Below are positions 6,975 to 15,295 of a stretch of 21,786 bases of DNA, one piece after another (the stretch's first letter is position 1; each line of letters opens with the position of its first letter). The notes beneath the pieces are model-generated. The model was not told the origin of the DNA. It ran no database searches and saw only the letters and a list, made by a program, of their open reading frames with translations. The translations under genes were made by a program, and so were the position numbers. The stretch is taken from positions 1 through 21,786 of IMG/VR virus record IMGVR_UViG_3300013297_000015; one strand, 5' to 3'. This stretch comes from a virus.

Positions 6975-7121
6975 CGAAGGGCTAGGCGGTCAGCGAAAGA
7001 CCGGGCCTCTCTGGCGCTGTCGGGCGCGTCGCCGGCGGGTCCACCGCATGGGCCGGGGCGGTGTCCCCGCTAGGCCGGCCGATCGCATTTGTGCCATGGA
7101 ACCGCGGGCGCCGTCAATGCG
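6975..7121 (-). promoter_or_regulatory. Intergenic module B, upstream of the tailspike; homologous to module A before the capsid gene
   Basis: This non-coding stretch shares colinear blocks with 19896-20053. In plus-strand coordinates these are the 15-mer CGAAGGGCTAGGCGG (6975-6989), CCGGGCC (7001-7007), CGCGTCG (7025-7031), TCCACCG (7040-7046), CCGGGGC (7053-7059), the 11-mer GCTAGGCCGGC (7069-7079) and the 10-mer CCATGGAACC (7094-7103). Offsets from the first block are 26, 50, 65, 78, 94 and 119, close to module A except at the ends. On the transcribed strand the two CTAGGC blocks read GCCGGCCTAGC and CCGCCTAGCCCTTCG. Position before the tail gene, as with T7 promoter phi17, suggests a late promoter or processing region. 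No known promoter consensus is recognised. Confidence 0.6.
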
Positions 7122-7145
7122 TTGCGCAGCTTCGGCGCATCCCGA

Positions 7146-9707
7146 TCAATGGACGGTCGCGCCGTCCGCCATCTGCGGCGCGCGCGCCGGCGCCGGCTGC
7201 CCCTGGTCCCACCAATAATCCTGCCCGCCTTGCCGCGCGCGCGCATCTGCCCGGCGCCAGCTGTCGGCATAATGCGGGTCGATCTGCATCTGCATCTGGT
7301 CCCACACCAGCCGGTCCATCGCGAGCCGCGCATACCAGAGCGTCGATCCCGGCGCGTAGCTCTTGGCGAACTTGACCAGGTCGCGGCCGAGATGCGGATC
7401 CTTGCCGCGAACAGCCGTCGCGGCATTGCCCACCGTCAGCGCGCCCAGATCGGTGCCGAGCCCCACCACCGGCCCCGCCAGCGCATCGCCGAAACTGCCC
7501 TGCCCGCTCGCGCGATCGCTGGTCGCCTGGCTCAGGAAATCGCCCATGATGCCGAAGCCGCCGCCCTGCATCGCCGCCGCGCCCCAGAATTGGAGCGCGT
7601 GCCGCGGCGACAGGCCGGTCATCGGCTGCGCATCCTCGCCCTTGGCGATCTGCTTCATCTGCATCGCCATCGCGCCCAGCAAGGTTGTGCTCACCACGAG
7701 CCCGGCCGCATAGGCCGCCTTGTTCCAGCCCTGCAGCTGCATGAAGCGCTGGCCGTGCGTCATCAGCATCGACACGCCGAAGCTCTTGAACAGCCCAGCA
7801 TTGCGGCTGAATTCGCCGGCGAGACTGCCCGGTCGGCCGAAGGTCATCAGGCTGCGCGATCGCACCGTCGCCTCGGGCACCGCATAAGCGGTTTCGGTAT
7901 GGACCATGCGCAACAGCCGGTCGCCCAGCGCCTGATCGGCCACGTCCTGCGGCCGGAGGAATTTCGAGCCTTCATGATCGTAGAGGTCGGTCGCGCGGAT
8001 TGCGTCCCATTCCTTCGCGCCGATCCCATAGCGGCCGAGCGTGCGCGCGATCGCCGGATCGAGCTTGTCCAGCGCCATGCCGACCTGGTCGCCCAGATGG
8101 CCGAGCAGCTCCATCCCGAACGCCCAGCGTCCCGCTTGCGTCCACACCGACACGCCCGACATGCGCAGCACGCCCTCGGCCAGCCGTGCCGCCACCTCGC
8201 CCGATACCGACTCGCCCAGGAAGCGCTGCTGCGCGGAGCTGATATGCGAGGCCTCCTGCGCGATCAGCCCCAGCCGCACCGCGACGCGCCGATCGGCGCC
8301 ATTGGCCGGGTTGAGCAGCTTGAAATAATCGGCCAGCGCATGCGTGATCGGCAGCCCGTTGAAGGCGCGCGTCACCGCCTGGAAGCCGACGTCCGTGATC
8401 GCCGACAGCGTCGATGCGCCCAGCTTGGCCGCCGTCATCAGCGACCGTACTGTCCCGAACGCATAGGCGACCTTAGGGTTGACCGGCGAGGCGAGCGCCC
8501 CGCTCGTCGCCTCGTACATCTGGCCGACGCGGAACGACGCATAGAGCGCCTTCGCGCGCTGCGACCCCGTCGTATCGGGCCCGATCGCCGCCGCCTTGTT
8601 GAGGCCGTCCTGCAGCCAGCGCACCGTTGCGGCCGGATTGGGCCCGAGCACCTCCATATGTGCGATGTCGCGCGCCATGCCCGATAAATGCCCCATCATC
8701 GTGTCGTACGCGTCACGCGATCCGAACCGGTCGGCATAGGCCATCCAGTCGTCGGCCGACTTGAAGATGAGGAAGCGCGGATCCGCGCGGCGGTTGGCAA
8801 GCTTGCCTTGGCCGGCCTGGCCGCCCGGGTTCATCTGGTTTAGCCCGTCCGACCGGATCGTGTCGAACACGTCATGCAGCGCCGCGTCGAGCCCCTTCGC
8901 GCTGAACGGCTGGCCGGTATATTTGTCGATCATTCGCGCCGGATCGAGCCGGGGCAGGATCGCGTCGCGCCAATTCTCGAACGCGACCTGGTTCATCTCC
9001 TTCTCGATCGCCGGCCGTTCGGTGCCGGTGGCGGTCGCGTAGCGCGTCCTGAGCTCGGCCATGCGCGGATCCGCGTCGCCGGCGGCGCGCACCTTGTCGC
9101 TGTCGTGCGACTGGGGCAGCCCCCAGTCCTTCAGCTGCTCGATCGCGCCGCCGGCCTGGTTGAAGCGACGGCGCAGCATCTCGGCCGCGCGCGAAAAGGC
9201 CTCGGCCAGTTCCTTCGCGGATCGGTCGCCCGTATCCTCCCCGTGCAGCTCGCGCACGAGATTGTCGAGGCCCGCCGGGTCGCGCACCACCCCCATCAGG
9301 TTGCGGCTATGCTTGAACAGGATATCGGTGATCATCGCATGTGCGCGGCCGACGATCGCCTTACGCTGCGCCTCGACGTTCATATAGGGCGCGCGCCCGT
9401 CATGGTCGAACACCGCCAGCGCCGCGGCGCCAGGATGCTTGCCCGATCCGCCATCATAGGATGCGGTGTCGGCCAGGATCCGCTGCTGCACCTTCAGCTG
9501 CAGCAGTTTCTGCAGTTTCGCCAGATTGGCGTCGCGCTCAAGCCCCTTGACCGCGTCCTCGCTCGCCAGCGCCTCGGCCGCGGGCCGCCCCATCGTCTTC
9601 TCGTAATGCGAGACCAGATCGCCATAGACCGCCTTTGCGCGCTTGCCCTGCTCGGGCGTCAGCTTGCCGGTCGCGACCAGGTTCGGGATGCAGCGTTCAA
9701 GGCTCAT
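7146..9707 (-). CDS. Large internal virion / DNA-ejection protein
   Basis: The protein has 853 aa from ATG 9707, which overlaps the preceding stop as ATGA. A 15-residue in-frame upstream extension lies in the previous gene. It begins MSLERCIPNLVATGKLTPEQG and continues as a long, mostly alpha-helical protein without recognised catalytic motifs. Helical, Lys/Gln/Ala-rich stretches include LAKLQKLLQLKVQQRI at ~60-77. A hydrophobic segment at ~665-690 (AAYAAGLVVSTTLLGAMAMQM) could insert in a membrane. Size, position as the last of the core block and adjacency to gp14-, gp15- and transglycosylase-like proteins indicate an ejected core protein, perhaps covering part of what T7 gp16 does. The assignment is by context and general resemblance. 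Confidence 0.68.
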   Translation of the reverse strand: MSLERCIPNLVATGKLTPEQGKRAKAVYGDLVSHYEKTMGRPAAEALASEDAVKGLERDANLAKLQKLLQLKVQQRILADTASYDGGSGKHPGAAALAVFDHDGRAPYMNVEAQRKAIVGRAHAMITDILFKHSRNLMGVVRDPAGLDNLVRELHGEDTGDRSAKELAEAFSRAAEMLRRRFNQAGGAIEQLKDWGLPQSHDSDKVRAAGDADPRMAELRTRYATATGTERPAIEKEMNQVAFENWRDAILPRLDPARMIDKYTGQPFSAKGLDAALHDVFDTIRSDGLNQMNPGGQAGQGKLANRRADPRFLIFKSADDWMAYADRFGSRDAYDTMMGHLSGMARDIAHMEVLGPNPAATVRWLQDGLNKAAAIGPDTTGSQRAKALYASFRVGQMYEATSGALASPVNPKVAYAFGTVRSLMTAAKLGASTLSAITDVGFQAVTRAFNGLPITHALADYFKLLNPANGADRRVAVRLGLIAQEASHISSAQQRFLGESVSGEVAARLAEGVLRMSGVSVWTQAGRWAFGMELLGHLGDQVGMALDKLDPAIARTLGRYGIGAKEWDAIRATDLYDHEGSKFLRPQDVADQALGDRLLRMVHTETAYAVPEATVRSRSLMTFGRPGSLAGEFSRNAGLFKSFGVSMLMTHGQRFMQLQGWNKAAYAAGLVVSTTLLGAMAMQMKQIAKGEDAQPMTGLSPRHALQFWGAAAMQGGGFGIMGDFLSQATSDRASGQGSFGDALAGPVVGLGTDLGALTVGNAATAVRGKDPHLGRDLVKFAKSYAPGSTLWYARLAMDRLVWDQMQMQIDPHYADSWRRADARARQGGQDYWWDQGQPAPARAPQMADGATVH

Positions 9708-12244
9708 GCGGTCGCTCCCGGTGCCGGCAAGCAGGATCGCAGCTCGCCCCACGCCTGTTCGTCCGCGTCGAGATCCGCCATCACCTCCGCGAGCGTTGTC
9801 TCGGGGCCCTCCGCGTCAAGGCGAAACGGCATATCGCCGGTCCCGCTTTCCTCGATCTCCATCCGCAAATCATGTTCGAGGCTTTCGACCTGCACGCGCA
9901 GCCCGTCGCCGGCGGGATCCGCGAACCGTTCTAGGCGGGCGGTGTCGCCGGCGGCTTGTCCTGCCAGCTCTGCCAGGCCCGCAGGTTCGACGATGCCCGG
10001 GCCGCCTTCGCCCGCGTCTCCGTAGTCAGGTCCGGGTGCGTGCTCGCCTGGTCCATGGCCGCTATCATGCGCGTCAGGCCAGCCGGGTTCGTCGGCAAAT
10101 CCGCCATCATGAAAATCGCCTTCCTCGAAAATGGGGTGATCGAGCTCGGCCGAGGCGTCGAGGCCGACATCCTCGAAGCCGCGCGCCAGCGTGCGCGCCA
10201 TCGCCGTATCCCACGGTACCCCGTCGACCACCTGCTGCGCGGCATGGTCGAGCTCCTCGTCGTCGAAGCGCAGGTTGCGCGCTTCGGATTGCTGCGCGAT
10301 GAAATCGCGCGCCTCGTCCAGCGCGGGCGGCCGCGCTGCCTGTTCGACCGCGGCCGCGTCGGCCATGCGTGCCGCATCGTCGGGATGATAGACCTTGCCG
10401 CCTTTGGTCTGTTCCAGCAGGTCGAGCACCTGCGCCACGTCGGGCCGCGGCGTCACATCGGGCGGCCCGAAATATCCGTGATCCCAGAGCAATTCGCCGG
10501 CGGCGTCGAGCGGCATGCCGGTCGGCCGGATCAGCTTGCCCGCGCCGGGCACGATCTGCTGAAGGTTGCGCCCCTCGACCAGCTGGTGCGCGGGCTGCCC
10601 GGTCCTGTCGCTGATCTCGTCGACGATCCCGCCGCGATCGGCGAGGAAGGTCGCGACGTCGATCGGGCCCCGGCGCTGGCGCGGCGCGCGCGTCGGGACG
10701 TCGGTACCGGGCGCCGATGCGGCGGCTTCGTCCTCCGCGATCGACGCGCGCCGATCGGCCTCGGCCGCGATCGCGGCTTCGTTCTCGGCCGCGTAGCGCT
10801 GCAGCTCCACGTCGTTCGCCGCCGCCTGCGGATCCGCCGCGACGCGATCGGCGAAGGTCGTCGGCGTCATCGCGCCGCCGGCGCGGCCCGCCATGTCGCG
10901 CACGAGCTCGCCCGCCGTCTTGCCCTGCAGCAAGGCGCGGTTCGCCTCGATCGCCTTGCGTGGCAGCAGCGCCTCGACCGGGGTCGACGCATCCGCGCGC
11001 AGCACGTCGAGCCCCTTGGGGCCGAGGAAGTGAAGCAGATAGAGATTGCCCGGCGTCGCCGGCGCGCCGATCGCGCCCAGCGACTTCGCATAGGCCTGCA
11101 ACGCATGGTCCATCACCGCCTCTTGCGCGGCGGGATCGCTCTTGAGCGCCATCAGGTCGGCATCGGATTTGCCGGGAAACACCTCGCGCGCGAAACCGCC
11201 CTTGCGGCTACCATCGGGCTGGAGAGTGCCGGCCCAGCTTCCATCGGTGAACTGGTACCGGCCTGTCGCGCTCGAGTGCGGATTTGGGGGCGGCGTGTAG
11301 CTGTTCCCGCTTTCATGCGCGCCGATCGCCGCCTTGACCGTCTCGAGCGACGGCGCCGCGCTCGCATCGCCGGCCGCATGCGCCGCGCTGTCCGCGCCGA
11401 TCGGCGGCAACGGCGTGCCGTCGAGGATCGCGGACATCGTCGCCGACAGGCGCACGCCATGCTCGGCGTCGCCCGCCGGCCCCGGCTGGAATGGCGAGCT
11501 CGCGCGCGTCAGCGCCGCATCGGCGATCACATGGCCCGCCGCGCGCTCGTCGGGCGTCATCCGGTCGGGCGTGATATCGGGCGGCATCGCGGCGATCGTG
11601 TCGGCCGCGCCCTGCTCTGCCATCGTGCGGCCCGATCCGGTCGGGATCCGGTCGACCGCCCAGCGGCCCGGCGCCATCAGCACGCGGCCCATCGCGGTTT
11701 CGGTGTTGAGCGTCGCGCCCAGCCCGAAGGCCAGCGCGGTCCGGCCGGGATTGACATGGCCGGTCTGCACCAGGTCCTGCCCGGTCTGTATCCCGGCATT
11801 GAGGCTGCCGGCGAGCGCCGCCGCCTTCCAGCCCGGCAAGCCCGGCCGCAGGAACATCGCCTGCGGCGCGACCGAGCCGGTGAAGCTCGCCCAGGGATGC
11901 TGGCTTTCGTCGGCCGCAAGCGTCGCATTGTCGAGGCCGGCCGCCTTTGCGAGATCGGGATGCGCCTGCAGGAACGCATCCTGCGCCTTGTCGGTCAGAT
12001 AGGAGCCGCCGAGCGCGCCCGCGACGCCGCCGATCAGCGTGCCAACCCCGGGAAGCACCGAACCGCCCAGCGCGCCCACGCCGGCACCCGCGAGCAGGCC
12101 GCCCCCGGTCGGCGCGACCGATCGCAACGCATGGTGACCGAAGGCGCTCGCCGCGCCATTATCGGGCGCGATCGGCATGCCGTAGCGCACGCTGCCCGAT
12201 GGCAGGCGATCGGGCTCGAACAGGTCGTAAAAACCGGTCGCCAT
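9704..12244 (-). CDS. Internal virion protein with lytic transglycosylase-like domain
   Basis: The protein has 846 aa. Its ATG directly follows the previous TAG with no spacer. The N-terminal ~45-82 is Gly/Ala/Val-rich and membrane-like (GGGLLAGAGVGALGG...). A muramidase/transglycosylase-type domain occupies ~300-430: catalytic-position Glu311 in GAHESGNSY, then ATGRYQFTDGSW (326-337) and LYLLHFLGPKG (401-411). The C-terminal third is strongly acidic and Gly/Asp/His-rich (for example DAHDSGHGPGEHAPGPDYG). In T7, gp16 carries a comparable activity that locally opens peptidoglycan for DNA entry, so the same role is inferred. It sits between the gp15-like gene and the large core gene. Confidence 0.8.
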   Translation of the reverse strand: MATGFYDLFEPDRLPSGSVRYGMPIAPDNGAASAFGHHALRSVAPTGGGLLAGAGVGALGGSVLPGVGTLIGGVAGALGGSYLTDKAQDAFLQAHPDLAKAAGLDNATLAADESQHPWASFTGSVAPQAMFLRPGLPGWKAAALAGSLNAGIQTGQDLVQTGHVNPGRTALAFGLGATLNTETAMGRVLMAPGRWAVDRIPTGSGRTMAEQGAADTIAAMPPDITPDRMTPDERAAGHVIADAALTRASSPFQPGPAGDAEHGVRLSATMSAILDGTPLPPIGADSAAHAAGDASAAPSLETVKAAIGAHESGNSYTPPPNPHSSATGRYQFTDGSWAGTLQPDGSRKGGFAREVFPGKSDADLMALKSDPAAQEAVMDHALQAYAKSLGAIGAPATPGNLYLLHFLGPKGLDVLRADASTPVEALLPRKAIEANRALLQGKTAGELVRDMAGRAGGAMTPTTFADRVAADPQAAANDVELQRYAAENEAAIAAEADRRASIAEDEAAASAPGTDVPTRAPRQRRGPIDVATFLADRGGIVDEISDRTGQPAHQLVEGRNLQQIVPGAGKLIRPTGMPLDAAGELLWDHGYFGPPDVTPRPDVAQVLDLLEQTKGGKVYHPDDAARMADAAAVEQAARPPALDEARDFIAQQSEARNLRFDDEELDHAAQQVVDGVPWDTAMARTLARGFEDVGLDASAELDHPIFEEGDFHDGGFADEPGWPDAHDSGHGPGEHAPGPDYGDAGEGGPGIVEPAGLAELAGQAAGDTARLERFADPAGDGLRVQVESLEHDLRMEIEESGTGDMPFRLDAEGPETTLAEVMADLDADEQAWGELRSCLPAPGATA

Positions 12245-14362
12245 CTAGCGGATGCCGCCGCCGGCCGCGATCGCGGTCATGTCCGGTTCGGAGCCGCGTT
12301 GGGCCGGTGCGGGCCCGTCCGCCAGCCGGTGCACGTCGAACACGAAGGGTCGCCCGTCCTTCGCCGCGACGAAGGCATTGCCCGACCGCAGGCCGTACAG
12401 CCCCCGATGCGGATCGATCGCGACCGGAATATAGCTGCGCAGCTCAGCGGCTGTCGCCGCGCGCCCATGCTCGCCATCGCCTACCCAGGCGGGCGAGCCC
12501 GCCGCCGCAGCCGCGATCGACGTCGCGCGCGAAAGGCGGCGATCGAACTCGCCCTGCCCCATATCGTTGGGAAGCAGGATCTGCTGGCCGTTCCAGGTCC
12601 CGAGGCCGCCCGCGTCCGCGCCATTGACCTTGCCGCCGCCAAGCGCGAACCGGAACGACCGGCCGAGCTCGTCGGGCTTGAAATCGTGCCAGCCCATCTT
12701 GGCCGCGCTGCCGGCATAGAGGTTGTAGGTATTCGCGCGCAGCACCGCCTGGGTCGCCGCCGGCAGCCCCGCCAGCGCGGGCGCATAGCTGCCCCACAAT
12801 TCGTCGCGCGTCGGCCCTAGCGGCTTCTTCTCGTCGTCGACCTGGCGCGTCCACATCTCCTTGTTGGCCTTTTGCGCGTCGATCCCCTGCAGCGCGAGCC
12901 GCATGCGTTCTCCGCCGTCGTTGAACGAGGCCAGCGTCGCGGTCGCACGCAAGCCCTCGTCGCCCTGGGTCAGCGTGTCGAGCGTCTGTCTCGCCGCCGG
13001 CCCGGGCAGGCGCGTGATCGTCTGGAACAGCCCGATCTTCTGGTCGACCGTCCCGCTCTTGATCACTTCCTTGATCGGCGCTTCCTCGCCGGGCAGCAGG
13101 AAATCTGGCGCGCCTCCGTAGGTCGATCTGGCGCTCAGCCAAATTGCGGTCCTCTGCTGCACCTTCGCGGGATCCGACCAATCCGAGGCTGTTGCCAGTG
13201 GCGGCACGGATCGGCCTGTCGCATAGGCATAACGTCCGATACCCGGGAGACTGTTGACGTAATTCTGCTGCCCCTGCAGCCCCTTGAGCTCGGCGCCCTC
13301 CTCTGCCGTGCGTGTCGGCTTTGCGGCCAGCTCGGCGATGCGCGCCTGCCGCTCGATCGGCGATGCGCCGCGATATTGCTCGCTTGCGCCAATCTCGACG
13401 CTTTGCTGCTGCCAGGTCTGCGCCTTGAGCTCGGCGGCGGTTCGCTTTTCGGGTGTGGGCGCAGCCGCGGCGAGCGCGGCATAGGAGGCCGCCATATCCT
13501 TGGCCTGATCGAAGCTCGGCCGGCCCTGCTGATATTGCTGCGCCTGCAGCTCGAGCGCGCCCGACTTCGTCTCGAAATCGACATTCGCCGCGGCCTTGGC
13601 CTGGCTCCTGACCCGGTCCGCCGCGACCCGCGTTTGCGTGGTCAGCGCATCATATTGCTCGGGCGGCAACGCCGCCTGCACCTCGGGGCGGCTCAACCAT
13701 GCCGCCGCCGACGTCGGATCGTTCGAATTGTTGAGCGCCTGCACGCCGCTCGAATAGATCTGCGCATGCAGATGCTGGCGGAACTTCTCCCGCTGCGTCG
13801 GATCGAGCTGGTCGAGACTGCCGGCAAGATGGTCGGCCTGGTCGAGCGAGGCGCCCAGCGTGGCAACGTCGGGGTTCGCCGCGACCCGGTTGGCGATCCC
13901 GTTGGAGGCCGCCGCCGCATTGTTGACCTGCTGCCCCGCCAGCGCGCCGCGCTGCATCACGTCGAGCCGGTCGGCCAGTTCGGCGCGCTGCTGCGCGATC
14001 ATCACGTCAAAGCGCTGCGCCGCCTTGGGATCGGTCGGGCGCAAGCTCTGGGTGCGCTCGTCCCAATCGTTCAGCCCATATTCCGCGATCTTGTCCGGCG
14101 CGGCCGTCTTGGGCAGATCGCGCACGAACGCGTCATTCTCGGAAGAGGCCTTCGCCAGATCGGCCTGTGCGCCCAGCAATTGCGTCGTGCGGTTCTGCTC
14201 GACCTCGATCCGTTTCGCCTGGACCGCGGCATGGTCGAGCTCGTGGCCCGCATGCTCGAGCGCGCTGCCGATGATCCCGCCCATCGCATCGGCGCTCACG
14301 CCCTCGATCTGGGGCGATCCGCCCGGGCCGACCTGCGGCTGATAGACGCCCGGGATCGCCAT
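12245..14362 (-). CDS. Internal virion protein, T7 gp15-like
   Basis: The protein has 705 aa from ATG 14362, with a one-base overlap with the preceding stop (TGATG). Composition is Ala/Gln-rich and overwhelmingly helical (for example AQADLAKASSENDAF, RFDVMIAQQRAELADRLDVMQRG, KSGALELQAQQYQQGRPSF). There is no signal peptide, long transmembrane stretch or catalytic motif. Its length is near that of T7 gp15, and its place after a gp14-like gene and before a transglycosylase protein is the T7 order. It should form part of the core ejected into the periplasm during DNA entry. The identification rests on order, length and character rather than a diagnostic motif. Confidence 0.72.
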   Translation of the reverse strand: MAIPGVYQPQVGPGGSPQIEGVSADAMGGIIGSALEHAGHELDHAAVQAKRIEVEQNRTTQLLGAQADLAKASSENDAFVRDLPKTAAPDKIAEYGLNDWDERTQSLRPTDPKAAQRFDVMIAQQRAELADRLDVMQRGALAGQQVNNAAAASNGIANRVAANPDVATLGASLDQADHLAGSLDQLDPTQREKFRQHLHAQIYSSGVQALNNSNDPTSAAAWLSRPEVQAALPPEQYDALTTQTRVAADRVRSQAKAAANVDFETKSGALELQAQQYQQGRPSFDQAKDMAASYAALAAAAPTPEKRTAAELKAQTWQQQSVEIGASEQYRGASPIERQARIAELAAKPTRTAEEGAELKGLQGQQNYVNSLPGIGRYAYATGRSVPPLATASDWSDPAKVQQRTAIWLSARSTYGGAPDFLLPGEEAPIKEVIKSGTVDQKIGLFQTITRLPGPAARQTLDTLTQGDEGLRATATLASFNDGGERMRLALQGIDAQKANKEMWTRQVDDEKKPLGPTRDELWGSYAPALAGLPAATQAVLRANTYNLYAGSAAKMGWHDFKPDELGRSFRFALGGGKVNGADAGGLGTWNGQQILLPNDMGQGEFDRRLSRATSIAAAAAGSPAWVGDGEHGRAATAAELRSYIPVAIDPHRGLYGLRSGNAFVAAKDGRPFVFDVHRLADGPAPAQRGSEPDMTAIAAGGGIR

Positions 14363-14832
14363 CAGGCGCCCGCCGCCGCATAATCGGCGCCGGCCGAGAA
14401 GGCCGAGCTTGCCGCTTCGGTCAGGCCGCTGACGAAACCGGCTGTGCCCGTCGCCTTCGCCGACCAGGCCTGATTGTCGTAATCGATCCCCTTGAGCGTC
14501 GATTTGCGCCGCAGGGCCATTGCGTCGAGCTGCGCATTGACCGCGCTTTCATGCAGCACGTCGAGCGCGGATCCGGTGCCGAGATCCATTCCGCTTGCGC
14601 CCTGGCTCGCGATCTGCTCGCCCATCGTCTGGCGCGCCATGTCGCGGATCTGCTGCTGCTGCGCGACGCTGTCGCTGAGCATCTCGGCCTTGTTGAAGCG
14701 CGCTACCTTGGCGTTGAACTTGCCCGCCTCGTACGCGCCGATCCCCTTGATCAGCGATCCGCCCCCCGCGATCGCGGTGCCGGTCCCGTGTAGCGTGTCG
14801 GCCTGCTGCTGGCTGGTGCCGCTATCCTGCAT
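14362..14832 (-). CDS. Internal virion protein, T7 gp14-like
   Basis: The protein has 156 aa from ATG 14832, overlapping the end of the gp13-like gene by 11 bases. The longer frame upstream is that gene's shadow. It begins MQDSGTSQQQADTLHGTGTA, has a Gly/Ala hydrophobic segment (~18-35), then a long helix typical of gp14-type core proteins (NAKVARFNKAEMLSDSVAQQ). A segment GASGMDLGTGSALDVLHESA and a second helix precede a Gly/Ala/Ser-rich C-terminus. T7 gp14 inserts in the outer membrane during ejection. The same role is inferred from character, size and order. Confidence 0.75.
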   Translation of the reverse strand: MQDSGTSQQQADTLHGTGTAIAGGGSLIKGIGAYEAGKFNAKVARFNKAEMLSDSVAQQQQIRDMARQTMGEQIASQGASGMDLGTGSALDVLHESAVNAQLDAMALRRKSTLKGIDYDNQAWSAKATGTAGFVSGLTEAASSAFSAGADYAAAGA

Positions 14833-15295
14833 CGTTGATCCTCTCGAACAGGATGACCGTCTCGCTCGCCGCCCCGAAATTTCGCAGCACATGGCCGAGC
14901 GAAAAGCCCAGCCGCAGCGCCCACAGCATCGGCTTGCGCGATTTCTCGACCAGCATCTCGATCCGTCGATACGGTGCCGCCGCCACCCGGCGCATCGCCT
15001 CGCGCGTGATCGCGAGATGCGCGGCGCCCAGATCCTGCGCCAGCGCCGCCCATGCCACCGCCTGCACGCCCGGATAGGTCTCGCGGAAGCCGGCGCACCC
15101 GAGGATCCGCCCATCGCGCGCGACCGCGCTCCAGGCATTGCCGCACGCCTCGATCCCGCGCGCTTCCTCGATCGACATGTCCGACCGGTCGAGCCCGAGC
15201 TCGATCCGCTGGCTGTGCTGGATCACCAGGTCGAGCGCATCCCGCGCCACGAATGGCCGGAAGGATACCAGCGGGCTGTTCCGGATGTTACTCAC
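14822..15295 (-). CDS. T7 gp13-like internal virion protein with GNAT acetyltransferase fold
   Basis: The protein has 157 aa from GTG 15295, overlapping the nozzle stop as GTGA. The sequence has the order of a GNAT fold: N-terminal strand and helix (FRPFVARDALDLVI), WSAVARDGRILGCAGFRE beta hairpin, a helix TREAMRRVAAAPYRRIEMLVEKSRKPMLWALRLGFSLGHVLRNFG, and a closing strand ETVILFER. The canonical acetyl-CoA Q/RxxGxG/A loop is not obvious, so enzymatic activity is doubtful. Proteins of this type at this position belong to the phage gp13 family, required for a proper internal core. Its place between nozzle and gp14-like genes fits. Confidence 0.72.
   Translation of the reverse strand: MSNIRNSPLVSFRPFVARDALDLVIQHSQRIELGLDRSDMSIEEARGIEACGNAWSAVARDGRILGCAGFRETYPGVQAVAWAALAQDLGAAHLAITREAMRRVAAAPYRRIEMLVEKSRKPMLWALRLGFSLGHVLRNFGAASETVILFERINDAG

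Noticed and set aside
7089-8687. Plus-strand open frame of 532 codons
   Set aside because: Antisense to the well-supported 853-aa core gene, with biased His/Arg/Ala composition and no recognisable protein features.
9928-9945. A CTAGGCGGG sequence resembling the intergenic-module element
   Set aside because: Only part of the 15-mer matches, it lies inside the coding frame of the transglycosylase protein, and none of the other module blocks accompany it.
9956-12820. Very long plus-strand open frame (954 codons), Arg/Ala-rich
   Set aside because: It is antisense to the transglycosylase and gp15-like genes. Its translation is Arg/Ala/Gly-rich without domain patterns, as expected in the shadow of GC-rich coding DNA.
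14833-15138. Upstream in-frame extension of the gp14-like gene
   Set aside because: It coincides with the GNAT-fold gp13-like gene and reads as Arg-rich shadow sequence before MQDSGTSQQQ.
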